Origin: Diphasiastrum complanatum | Lineage: Eukaryota; Streptophyta; Lycopodiopsida; Lycopodiales; Lycopodiaceae | Assembly (NCBI GenBank): GCA_029204225.1 | Contig: CM055111.1 | Coordinates: 27,536,340-27,600,339, forward strand | DNA: 64,000 bases | Direction of reading: 5' to 3' | Part shown: one piece after another, positions 1 to 10,240 of the stretch | Layout: the number at the start of each line of letters is the position of its first letter | How positions within the stretch are numbered: position 1 is the first letter of the stretch | Position numbers and translations under genes: made by a program | The notes under the pieces: model-generated | What the model was told of the DNA's origin: nothing | The model's database searches: none | Seen by the model: the letters and a program-made list of their open reading frames with translations, nothing else

Positions 1-79
1 CCTATCTCTAACTTTTATTTGGCCATAGGCCTACAAAATCTCAAGTTAGGAAAATACTACTAGTTGACAATTTTTCACA
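1..79 (-). repeat. Partial 3' LTR of Copia-1
   Basis: In element orientation the LTR begins TGTGAAAAATTG directly after a purine-rich tract. Only its first 79 bases are in the window and they equal the matching end of the LTR at 4635-5287. The gag-pol stop codon lies just inside the LTR. Confidence 0.95.
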
Positions 80-3000
80 CTCCCTCTTCAACTAGTTTTA
101 GCATAGATTTAGAAAGTACACCAAGACTTGTTCTATGCTTGAAAAATAAGTCCTTTCCCAATGCTTTGGTAAAGATATCAGCCACACATTCCTTTGATGG
201 GACATGTTCAAGCTTGATCTCTTTTGCCAACACTTGTTCTCTCACAAAATGGTAAGCCACCTCGATATGTTTGCTCCTTGCATGGAAAACCGGATTGCTT
301 GCTAGACTTTGGGCTGAAAGGTTGTCACAAAAGATGATTGGACTCTCTGAAAAATCCAGCAAATGAAGCTCCATAATCATCCTCTTGATCCACACCATCT
401 CCTTTGTGCATGATGTCAAAGCTTTGTACTCGGCCTCACTAGAAGAAAGTGATATAGTTGCTTGTTTCTTCGACATCCATGAGATAGCTCCATCACCTAT
501 GAAAATAGCATGTGCATTTATGGATTTTCTATCCATAAGGTCTCCTGCAAAATCTGAATCTGAAAAACCAAATAAGTTAGGTGATGATCCTCTATAAACA
601 ATGCCAAAATCTTTTGTTCCCGAGATGTATCTCAAGATCCTCTTTCCTAGTTTCCAATGTTCTATGCTAGGATCTTGCATGAATTGGCTTAATCTACCAA
701 CACAATAAGATAAATCAGGTCTTGTGATGGTTAGATATATAAGAGAACCTATTAGCTTCCTATAGAGAGTAATGTCCTCGAAGGATCTTTCATTACCTCT
801 TATAGTTAGCTTTACATGTGATTCCATAGGTGTATCAATAGGATTTGCATCTACCATATGAAATCTATTGAGAATAGAAATAGCATACTTCTCTTGTGAA
901 ATAAAAGTGATTTGAGAAGTTCTAATTACTTCTATTCCTAAGATATAGCTCAAAAGACCAAGATCATGCACTTCAAATTCCTTTTTTAGTGCTTTCTTGA
1001 TATCTTCTATATCTTCCTTGTTCCCTCCACTTAAAATAATGTCATCCACATAAATTAGAAGGATTGTAACATCATTAGCACTAATTCTAAAGTAAAGTGA
1101 ATGATCATACTCACTCATAGTGAAGTTTTGAGAAAGTAGAAAAGAGTTAAGCCTAGCATACCAACTCCTTGGTGCTTGCTTAAGACCATACAAACTTTTT
1201 TGTAGAAAACACACATGATTAGGCTTGCTATGAGAAACATAGCTCTCGGGTTGCTCCATGTAGACTTCCTCTTCAAGATCACCATTCAAGAAAGCATTAG
1301 AAATGTCTAATTGCCAAAGATCCCATCCATAAAGAGTTGCAAGGGAAATGATTACTCTTATGCTCACCATCTTTGCCACGGGTGCAAAGGTTTCCTCATA
1401 GTCAATGCCATGCTCTTGAGCATAACCTTTAGCCACCAACCTTGCCTTGAACTTGTTGATAGATCCATCTTGATTTGTCTTTACCTTGAAGATCCATTTG
1501 CATCCAATTGCACTTTTGCCCTTTGGAAGCTCCACCAATCTCCATGTGTTGTTCTTCATAAGTGCTTCAAACTCAAGATCCATTGCTTGGATCCATTCCT
1601 CTTTTTGCCTTGCTTCATCTACACATGAAGGTACATCAAAAGAAGTTAGGAAAGCATAGTTGGATCCATCCACCACTTGCTTACCTTTGCCATCATAAGT
1701 GAGCCTTGAGGGTTTCACTTTATGCCTTGGAGTTCTCCTTGGAATTTGACTTGAAGAGGCTTCTTCAACATCCACATCCAATGTGTCATCAACTCCATTG
1801 TCATCAAGCACATTAGTTGCAACAACACCATCATCACTTGAAACAACTTTTGGAATGTTACTTTCATCAAAAATGACATCCCTACTTGTGAACACTTTCT
1901 TGATTGAAGGAACATAAATCCTATATGCTTTGCTTACTTCACTATAACCAACAAAAATGCCCTTTCTTGAAGATGGATCCTCCTTAGTTCTATCATCAAG
2001 AGTAATGTTGAAGTAGCAAATGCATCCAAAAGTTCTTAGAAACTTGACATTAGGCTTCATACCAAACAAAGCTTCAAAAGGGGTTTTTCCTTCCAATACA
2101 ACACTTGGCCATCTATTGCATAGGAAATTTGCACACAACAAAGCATCACTCCAAAAAGGTTTAGGAAGATTAGCATTCAATCTCATTGCCTTTGCACTCT
2201 CACACAAGGTTCTATTCTTCCTCTCGGCCACTCCATTTTGTTGTGGTGTTCTTGGACATGTGTACTCCCTCTTGATCCCATGCTCATCACAAAAGGCTTT
2301 GAATTTGTTAGAAATGTATTCACCACCATTGTCGCTCCTCAAGCATTTGATTTTGGTTGTAAATTGAGTCTCAATAGCAACTTTGAACTTGACAAACACA
2401 TCAAACACCTCATCCTTGCTCTTTAGTAGATAAACCCAACAAAATCTACTAAAATCATCAATGAAAGTTACATACATCTTAGCACCTCCATTGCTAATTG
2501 TAGTAACACCATGAATATCCGAATGCAAGAGAGAAAAAGGCATCTTAGATCTAGATATAGATCTAGTATATGGCAATCTATGTGATTTAGACAAAGCACA
2601 TTCTTCACAAACATGATTCAAGCAAGTAAGAGACTTGGGAAGTCCCCTTACTACCTCCTTTTTGGCTATTACCTCCAAGGCCTTGTAGTTGAGATGTCCC
2701 ATCCTTTTATGCCATACCTCTTGAATTGACATTTGTTCATTTGCCATGCATCCAACTTGGTTAGCAACAACACATGCATCAAGCTTGAACAATTTCCCTT
2801 GCCTTTTCCCTTTTGCAATGATACTACACCCCTTTTTGATCAAGCAAGCATCACCATCAAACTCAACTTTGAATCCTTTGTCAAGCATTTGGCTTACACT
2901 AAGTAAGTTCTTGGTAATGGATGGAATGAGCAAAACATCTTTCAATTCTATATTCCTATTTGTAGAAAGTGAAATAGGAATTGTGCCAATCCCCTTGATT

Positions 3001-4025
3001 GCACACTCACCATCATTTGCGGTATAGATTACCTTCCTATCACCATCAAATGCCATTAAAGATGAAAAATACTCTTTATGATATGTCATATGAGAAGTGG
3101 CTCCACTATCAATCCACCAAGGATCAATGTCTCCATGATTAGCCAACAAGCAAGATGACATAACAAAAGCATCATTTGAAAGAAGCTCATCCCCACCCTC
3201 ATCAATAGTTAGATTGGTTTGCTTTTCCCCTTGATCCCTCTTTTTCTTAAAACAATCACTAGCAAAATGCCCTTTGACTCCACAATAGAAACATTTTAGC
3301 TTAGATCTATCCTTCTTTTTGCCAAAAGTAGAGTGCTCACCTTGGTCTTGCCCTTTAGACCAATTGCTTTTACCTTTGCCCTTGAACTTGCCTTTAGAGA
3401 ACATTGCCTCCTCTTCTCCTCCTTGAGATGTAGAAGATGCTCCCACTCTTGTTTGCAACCTGAATTCTTCAGCCAACAAGACCTCTTGCAAGTCTCCAAC
3501 ACTTGGTAAACATTTTTGGATAGCATAACTTTGAACAAGATTAGCATGATCATCCAACAAGCCATTGAGAATCACTTGAACAAGCTCCTCATTATTTATG
3601 CCATCATTAATGCATGCTAACTCATCATTCAATGCTTTAACTCTCAAAACAAAAGCATGTCCATTCTCACTCTTCTTTTGCATACAAGAAAAGATTTGCC
3701 TTCTTAAAGTCAACACTCTAGAAGTAGACTTGGATTCATAAACCTTCTTCAAGGCTTCCCAAGCTTCACTAGATGATGTGCACTTACCAACCTCTTTGAT
3801 AAGCTCATTTGTCACATTCATCTTGATCATGTGAAGGGCTTTCTTTGCCCTCTTGTCATACCTCAATTGTTCTTGAGGTGCCAAAGGTCTCTCCTCCACA
3901 CCTACAACAATATCCATCAACTCATTCATCTCAAGCAAAGATTCCATCCTTACTTTCCAAGTAGAATAGTTGAGGGAGGTAAGCCTATCATTGCTTTCCA
4001 ACATGTAGCCTCCATTTGTAGCCAT
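75..4025 (-). CDS. Copia gag-pol polyprotein
   Basis: A 1316-residue single frame holding all retrotransposon functions in Copia order. Gag (about 1-240) is followed by a CCHC zinc knuckle at about 245-258, the aspartic protease motif DSGAT at about 306, the pre-integrase HKRMGHL motif, a DDE integrase (HSDIHG, LRSDNGGEY, QQNGVAERKNRTL), reverse transcriptase with YVDDIIL at about 990, and RNase H (DSDFAGD, SSSEAEYKAL). Integrase ahead of reverse transcriptase places it in Copia. The length is normal for a one-frame plant Copia polyprotein. The frame is open from the first ATG, a short way inside the primer site, to the LTR edge, so the element could still be competent; expression is unknown. 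Confidence 0.95.
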   Translation of the reverse strand: MATNGGYMLESNDRLTSLNYSTWKVRMESLLEMNELMDIVVGVEERPLAPQEQLRYDKRAKKALHMIKMNVTNELIKEVGKCTSSSEAWEALKKVYESKSTSRVLTLRRQIFSCMQKKSENGHAFVLRVKALNDELACINDGINNEELVQVILNGLLDDHANLVQSYAIQKCLPSVGDLQEVLLAEEFRLQTRVGASSTSQGGEEEAMFSKGKFKGKGKSNWSKGQDQGEHSTFGKKKDRSKLKCFYCGVKGHFASDCFKKKRDQGEKQTNLTIDEGGDELLSNDAFVMSSCLLANHGDIDPWWIDSGATSHMTYHKEYFSSLMAFDGDRKVIYTANDGECAIKGIGTIPISLSTNRNIELKDVLLIPSITKNLLSVSQMLDKGFKVEFDGDACLIKKGCSIIAKGKRQGKLFKLDACVVANQVGCMANEQMSIQEVWHKRMGHLNYKALEVIAKKEVVRGLPKSLTCLNHVCEECALSKSHRLPYTRSISRSKMPFSLLHSDIHGVTTISNGGAKMYVTFIDDFSRFCWVYLLKSKDEVFDVFVKFKVAIETQFTTKIKCLRSDNGGEYISNKFKAFCDEHGIKREYTCPRTPQQNGVAERKNRTLCESAKAMRLNANLPKPFWSDALLCANFLCNRWPSVVLEGKTPFEALFGMKPNVKFLRTFGCICYFNITLDDRTKEDPSSRKGIFVGYSEVSKAYRIYVPSIKKVFTSRDVIFDESNIPKVVSSDDGVVATNVLDDNGVDDTLDVDVEEASSSQIPRRTPRHKVKPSRLTYDGKGKQVVDGSNYAFLTSFDVPSCVDEARQKEEWIQAMDLEFEALMKNNTWRLVELPKGKSAIGCKWIFKVKTNQDGSINKFKARLVAKGYAQEHGIDYEETFAPVAKMVSIRVIISLATLYGWDLWQLDISNAFLNGDLEEEVYMEQPESYVSHSKPNHVCFLQKSLYGLKQAPRSWYARLNSFLLSQNFTMSEYDHSLYFRISANDVTILLIYVDDIILSGGNKEDIEDIKKALKKEFEVHDLGLLSYILGIEVIRTSQITFISQEKYAISILNRFHMVDANPIDTPMESHVKLTIRGNERSFEDITLYRKLIGSLIYLTITRPDLSYCVGRLSQFMQDPSIEHWKLGKRILRYISGTKDFGIVYRGSSPNLFGFSDSDFAGDLMDRKSINAHAIFIGDGAISWMSKKQATISLSSSEAEYKALTSCTKEMVWIKRMIMELHLLDFSESPIIFCDNLSAQSLASNPVFHARSKHIEVAYHFVREQVLAKEIKLEHVPSKECVADIFTKALGKDLFFKHRTSLGVLSKSMLKLVEEGV
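80..91 (-). other. Polypurine tract of Copia-1
   Basis: Reading on the minus strand, GAAGAGGGAG lies immediately before the LTR start TGTG. This is the usual place for the plus-strand priming site of an LTR element. Confidence 0.8.
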
Positions 4026-4622
4026 GTTGCAATGATTGATCTCTGATCTTTGACCTGTTCCAATGCACTAAGCACTCTCTTGAATCAACAAATGAAACAC
4101 AAGAAGAAATCACAAAGATTTGGAACCTAAAACCTTACTTTTTCTCTCTTTTCCTCACTTTTTTCTCAATTTTAGCCACTAGTTTTATGATTTCTTGATC
4201 AAACCAAGACCAAACCTCAATATACTTGCTTTTCCCTCACTCCTAAGATTGAAATACACTCTTGAATCATTCAGCAAACTGAAAATCAGAGGGTTACATC
4301 AATTTTGAAGTTTTTGACATGAAGAAGCAAGAAATTGAATCAAAAAACTATATGCTAGAATGGAAAACTAATAGGATCTTGTTGGATCTTGCATCTCCCT
4401 CTTTCCAAAACAATTTTTGTCTCCTTATTCTGATAAGTATAGAGGGAATTCGCCCTACTTCAATTGAAATGCATACAAATGATGTTTTGATCACAAAGAT
4501 CCAATTTCTACACATAAATCAACAAGATTTTTAGCTAGAAACTTGATTGGAATGCTACAAAAGCAAACTCGCCCACAAATCTCTTCTAAATCTGGCAAAA
4601 CCTGCACATTTGGCCGCCTAAT

Positions 4623-4634
4623 GCTCTGATACCA
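4623..4634 (-). other. Primer binding site (initiator Met tRNA) of Copia-1
   Basis: On the minus strand TGGTATCAGAGC follows the terminal CA of the LTR with no gap. This is the standard primer site complementary to the 3' end of plant initiator methionine tRNA, used by most plant Copia elements. Confidence 0.95.
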
Positions 4635-5287
4635 TGTGAAAAACTCAGATCCAAAAGATGCTAAAGTTTCATAAAGATCTTGGCCATGGAAGTTATGCAC
4701 ATCTAGATTGAAAAAATGATAGAAATTGTGATGTTAAGCATACTAAACATCAACTAAACATCAAGATCTGATCATAAGCTTCCACAAACAGAAACTTGCT
4801 GTCCCTGTCCGTACTTCAGAGCCTACAACCTGCATTTCACACGTGTGAAGCCATAGCAACAAAGAAATCACAATTCTAGTGGCTAGAATGCAAGATATGA
4901 ACAAAAAAGTGAGAGAGAAGAAGATGGATCTTCAAAGAGCATAACATTCATTCAATAGAATGAAAATGAGATGTGTACATACTCGTGGAGATGGCTATTT
5001 ATAGCAGCCATAGTGCCTCTTGGCCACTTGTCTTATGATAGGCTAAAATTGGGGTCCAATAGGATTCACCCATATACCTAGAAATTTGGTCAAATAGGAA
5101 TGCACCAAATTATGAGCCAATAGAAGAGCTCCACACTCGACCTCCTCTAATTAATGTGACCTCAAAAGTAGTGTACACATACTTTGGGCCTCTACATACA
5201 TGTATGAACCTATCTCTAACTTTTATTTGGCCATAGGCCTACAAAATCTCAAGTTAGGAAAATACTACTAGTTGACAATTTTTCACA
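4635..5287 (-). repeat. 5' LTR of Copia-1 (653 bp)
   Basis: The LTR runs TGTGAAAAA to TTTTTCACA, so its ends are 9-base inverted repeats. A TATA-like stretch (GGCTATTTATAGCAG) near 4993-5007 is suitably placed for the element's own promoter. The last 79 bases are repeated identically at 1-79. Confidence 0.95.
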
Positions 5288-6085
5288 AGAAGCTTTCAAT
5301 AAGAAATTCAAATCCGATAGATTATCATATAGCCCTTTTGTACGATTAAGCCAAATCAAAATGGAAGAAAAATAAAAAGTAAGGAACTACATTGAGAGGT
5401 TTAAATGACTTCGTGGACAATGCCAAGAAGGATTAACTGAAAAGATGCTAATCACTTTTTTCATAGTTGGTCTTCCAAAAAGGATTCGACATGAGCTTAA
5501 ACTTGTTGATGATTATCGCCAAATAAAGCAAGCCATGTTAGAAGCTGTAAGAGAAGAGGACGAAGAGTCAAATGATGAGGATCATCATTTTGATAACCGC
5601 CAAGAAAATTTAAAAGAACAAAGAAGAGAACGCCCTGTTGAAGGGATTACTGAACAAAGACTAACCGAAAGATGCTTTGGATATGCAGGATGAGATTGAA
5701 AGAATAACCAAAACCCATAAGAGTCAGTTAGATGAGATTCAAAAGGCCTTAAAAGATCTTCAAACCCAGAATACATATCCAAGACGAGAGGGCATTTGGT
5801 GTTCTATCTATAGGGGAAACCACACTGGGAATGAATGTCTGAATAAGGGCCTAACACATTATCAGTCTAGATGTGTGTTCTGTAGCAGATCTGATCATGA
5901 ATCTTTTAAGTGCCCCTACAATCTGGTTAATCAATCTAGACAACAACAGAGACCACCGAATCCCGCGTATCAATCATGTGTGCAACAACAACCACAAGAA
6001 GTAGTTGGTACATTTTACAACAGATCTGCAATAGAAAATCTGAGGCCTAGAAGAGAATTAGACCTCAGAGAAAAGTAGTGGTTAC
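5288..6085 (+). mobile_element. Gypsy gag remnant (Gypsy-A)
   Basis: Broken gag sequence with acidic, charged stretches and two cysteine-rich zinc-knuckle-like motifs (around CSIYRGNHTGNEC and CVFCSRSDHESFKC, about 5800-5930). The second motif resembles CHLCNSSDHETAFC in Gypsy-B at about 10380, so the two belong to related Gypsy lineages. Copia-1 is inserted at its left edge. It carries a few breaks and no pol sequence. Confidence 0.7.
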
Positions 6086-6199
6086 TCCTGTTAAGTCATC
6101 TCTATCCGGCCTTTCATTCCGCAATAGTGATCTCTGAACACGATTGCCATCTCCAGGCAGTCGGGTTGGAGCCCTATGGATGAACTAAGTTTTCATCAA

Positions 6200-8040
6200 T
6201 GGTATCAGAGCCACAGTTCTGATTATCAGAGCACATGTCATCCATTAGCAGCATTTAATCAAAGATTTGCACAATCCTTGATTATTCAGGATCAAACTTC
6301 CTAGCATGGAAGGTGAAGACTTCTCTCATATTGAAAGGAGAAGGTCTATGGCCCTGGGTTGATGGCACAAAGGAGATGCCCACAACCACCGGCAAAGAGC
6401 TACGAGAATGGAGAGAGAAGAACGATAAGGCAATAGCCGTGGTGTCTTCCTCCATCGAAGATAACTTAACACTTGATTTAGCCACACTCTCTAAGGTAAG
6501 AGAAATGTGAGATGCTTTGCTGACCAGATTTCAAATAAAATCATGAAGCCAAATTATGCTTCTTGAAGATTAGTTGACCAATCTCAGATGGGACGGTAAA
6601 GACCTCACTTCCTTCATCAGAAGAATGAAGGACCTATTCCTCTCACTACACAATTCTGGAACAGAGAATGTAGTCTCAGCCAAGAAGCAGCTCATATACC
6701 TGCTGCGAGCTCTACCAAGATCGTTTCAAATGACCCAAACACTACTTGCTAAAGATCCAACGATGACTCTTGAGAAGACTGTAATCGAGATCAGAGAAGA
6801 GATGGAAGCCCGCGAACACCTTGATGACAAAGATAACTATGATCAAGCTCTCTACAACAACAAAGAAAAGCAGAAGAATAATTTCAAGCTTAAGAGAGAG
6901 TAAGACTAAAGACAAGATTGAAAGCAGGAGTTAGAGGGAGCGAAAGAAAACAAGTGGAAGAACAGAAATAAATCGAGACATCAGAACGATGAGAAAAAGA
7001 CCTATACCAGATGCACATGAGAAGGCCACACTGTTGATAAGTGCTAGCTCAACCCAAAGATAGAGTGCATCCACTTTCACAAGAAGGGTCACGCAGCCAT
7101 TTATTGCAACAAAATCCCAGAAACAAGAAAGCTCAGAGCAGATGGGAGAGCGACAATAGCTCATCCCACATGGAGAAACCAGAGTCCTCCAAGATGGCCA
7201 AAGACAGAGCCAACAACGATAAGAACCCAACAGCTTACTTGTGTGTTGATGTCTGTGCGACATCAATTTCAGATATACAAGAGATAATTATTGATTCAAA
7301 TGCAACATCACACTTCGTGGCAACGAGACAGATGATCATTGATTATGAAGAATCAGAGCCTTCTAGATACATAATTTTGGGAGATGGTTCTAGACACAAA
7401 GTCACCGGAGCGCTGTCATTAAGTACCGAAGGAAAAGACAGAAGGCTCGACGACACGCTGTACATGCCCACTTTTCAAAAGGACCTACTTTCTATTGCTA
7501 AGATGGTAGATGTAGGATCAAGAGTCACTTTTCAAGGTGATACCTACAAAGTGGTTGAAGCTACAACCACTGAGCTTGTCACCACAGGAAAGCAAAAGGG
7601 AAACCTGTATCACCTTCGGATCCAAGTATCTTCTGAGCAAGCTCATCAAACCAACGAATCAATGCATATTACATGGCACAGGAGGCTGTATCATATGAAT
7701 ACAGTCGCTCTATACAACGCTAACTGAAGCGGAGCATTCACTGGTGTCAATATCAAAGATGCAGCAATGCTTGAAGTCCTACGATGCCTGTAACAAAGGC
7801 AAGATGTCACGAATACCATCCACCAAGGACTCTTTTAGAACGAAAGAACTCCTGAAACTAGTACACTTTGACATTTGTGGACTATTTGATGTGGTCTTCC
7901 TCGGAGGTTCGAAGTACTACATCACGTTCATTGACGATTTTAGCAAGTTTGCAGTTATGTATTTTATCCACAACAAATTGGAGGCCCTGGACAAATTCAC
8001 AGAGTTTGTGAATTGGGCTGAGAAATGGAGTCGTGAATGA
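6200..8040 (+). mobile_element. Copia remnant: primer site, gag, protease, start of integrase (Copia-2)
   Basis: TGGTATCAGAGCC at 6200-6212 is a Met-tRNA primer site, so the LTR end lies just left of it near 6198. After it come Copia gag (about 6268-6900, with SSIEDNLTLDLATL and NLRWDGKDLTSFIRRMKDL), a protease region (IIDSNATSHF, about 7290), the pre-integrase region (HITWHRRLYHMN) and the first part of the integrase core (LVHFDICG, YYITFIDDFSKF). Reverse transcriptase and RNase H are absent. It is a fossil with several breaks. Confidence 0.85.
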
Positions 8041-8044
8041 TTCG

Positions 8045-8905
8045 TGAAGAGCTAGATAGAGCTCGACTGATAATCAGTCGCGAAAGGCAAGACTAGATAT
8101 TAGTCGTCAACAGCTAGACTAATAATAATTCGCTAAGAACAGATTACCAGATTGAGCAACAAGAGAGTTAGACAAAATGAGGAAAAGCATAGCAATATCG
8201 ACACAAATCTGAACGTAGATCAACGGAGCTGTTATCAGATTAAGTATGGTAAAATATACATGTCAATAATATTGTGGAGCATAAGACAATAGCAGATGAA
8301 ACCACATGCTCTACAAAGCTAATTCAATCTGAAAAAGGGGATGAACCTATTACTGACAATCCAAAAGAATCAATGCACAAGTCATCTACTTCATCTATCT
8401 CTGATAAGCTTTTAATGCAATTATGTTTACACACACTAAATACGCAAGTGGTATTCAATATATACACAATTTTATAGGTGTGCAGACGAAGAAAGTACAA
8501 AGTGGATGTGCTGGGTGGCTACTGCCGTTGTCAAATTTGTTAGCATAGTTGCATGGGATGAGCGTGAAAAGGCCGCAACATCAGCCTTTGCTAAAATGAA
8601 CACTGGTGAAGATGCAAAAAATGTGACACTCTAACGAAATGCCTTAGGATTTGATTTACAGGGTGCCTTCGTTTTTTCTAGGGCACCTTCAGCATTTTAT
8701 AAGGCAGTGTTGTCTTTTTCACTTGTCACAAATCATGTGTAAAAACACAGTGTTGCCTTTTTCGCTTATGGAAAATTACTTGTATTTATGCAGACAATCG
8801 AGTTTTTCACCTGTCTTATTTTACATGTAAATATGCAGACTGTGCGACAACATGAGTAAAAATGCAGCATGAATGGAGGCAAATTAAAATATGATTTAGG
8901 AGAGT
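8045..8905 (-). repeat. LTR, minus orientation, family LTR-X
   Basis: The reverse complement matches the LTR at 55433-56249 over most of its length; for example the block around GACAACATGAGTAAAAATGC (8850-8869) recurs there inverted. The first bases of the LTR are missing at the right edge. The two copies are clearly diverged, so they come from separate insertions. Confidence 0.8.
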
Positions 8906-9190
8906 ATGATGGTCATTAGCTCTATTGCATGATCTTCAAGAGATAGATTAGGATTCTGTTTATCATCAAATACCACATCACAAATATAATATGTGATTTT
9001 CATAATATTGCCAAACAATCTATAAGTCTTTGAGACCAATGAGTGACCAATAAAGATACATTCTATTGATTTTGAATCAAGCTTCCGTATAGATTCATCA
9101 AGTACATGCCTAGTATATTTTCAAAATACTCCTTTGTGTCATCAAATATCCCTAACAAAATTGACAAGCTTAGGATCTTTTTTGAAACTT
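8906..9190 (-). mobile_element. Copia pol fragment (integrase to RT linker)
   Basis: On the minus strand the translation reads VLDESIRKLDSKSIECIF and then ICDVVFDDKQNPNLSLED. This is the conserved Copia stretch after the integrase core (typically '..KCIFLGYS..KAYRL..SRDVVFDE'). It is old and fragmentary, and in orientation it sits just upstream of LTR-X, so it may be the same element. Confidence 0.65.
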
Positions 9191-10240
9191 CAATGAGCAC
9201 ATGAATTGACATTTCAAATCAAGAACATACTCATTGTATGGAAGAGAAACATGGTACAATGCAAGATTTGATACGTTTGTACCATACTCCTAAGACCATT
9301 CTAGTTGATCAAAATGGTAATGCACATAACAAGTACTACGCATAATAAGGTAACTTCACAATGTAGGAAAACATTGGAGACACACTGGGTGTTTCAAAGT
9401 GCAAAATATTCAAAATAAATGAAGCTAGAATCATTTATGTCAAGTGGTAAATGTTTCTAGACTAGCAGCATGCTTGCTCAGCCTAATTCTTCAAATTGTA
9501 TACAAATGGAGTAATTAAAGTGTCGATGCATTGTTGAAGTGACTTTTCATAACTATGATATTTCTATTTTCAATTTCAAACTGATTAGTTGGTAGAGATT
9601 GAAGCATATTGTATGTTTCTCATATTACATTCACTATTACCCAAGGGCAATATATTTCCAAAGTAAAGAAAAGATGCATGCTTCGAATGGACTACAATTA
9701 ATAGGTTATAACACTCACTATTACCCAAGGGCAATATATTTTCAAAGTAAAGCAAAGATGTAAAGAATGTTGGTGATGCTTCAAATGGACTATAATTGCA
9801 TTCATGCATGTCCAAATGATCGCATGTTATATAGAGTAGACATTAAAGAAATACAAGTTGCACTAAGTGTAAATGTCCATAATATCGACAAGATGTCCAA
9901 AGAACCAAAGTTGCATCAAAGTTTGGGCACCATTTTCCAATGCTATTGCATATCCAACATATGATTCTATGTCAATCCTTGGCTAATTAATGAATTGGCA
10001 TGGTAGAAATAGGTCCATTGATGGTTTCATAAGAATACCACATGATAGTATGGCTACAAAATGTGAAGAATAGGCAAAATCTAGCTTCATGATTTTGTAA
10101 TTTCATGTACATATGTAAATCTCACATGTGTGGTGCATGTTCCCACTTGTGTAGGATATGCGTAATCATCTTTAGATCTTTTATGTTGAGTTTGAATAGT
10201 CACTAGGCCTCAAACTTGAGTTCTAGTGAGATAGTGACAT
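9191..10240. other. Non-coding gap with one short duplication
   Basis: I see no gene. The only structure is an imperfect tandem duplication at about 9629-9800. The rest is AT-rich and may be eroded transposon sequence. Confidence 0.5.
9629..9800 (+). repeat. Imperfect tandem duplication (two copies)
   Basis: The block CACTATTACCCAAGGGCAAT, followed by an AAGTAAAG..AAGATG stretch and a CTTC.AATGGACTA.AATT stretch, occurs twice, starting near 9630 and 9716. The second copy carries a short insertion. Confidence 0.8.

Larger units (their letters stand above)
1..5287 (-). mobile_element. Copia LTR retrotransposon, looks whole (Copia-1)
   Basis: The element reads on the minus strand: LTR (4635-5287), methionine-tRNA primer site, one long gag-pol frame, polypurine tract, then a second LTR of which only the last 79 bases are inside the window. 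Those 79 bases match 5209-5287 without a difference. Together with the uninterrupted gag-pol frame this indicates a recent insertion. The right flank runs straight into Gypsy gag sequence, so it landed in an older element. The left target-site copy lies outside the window. No break is seen in the visible part. Confidence 0.95.

Noticed and set aside
64-3027. Many plus-strand frames of 60-115 residues over the first 4 kb
   Set aside because: They are antisense shadows of the Copia gag-pol frame.
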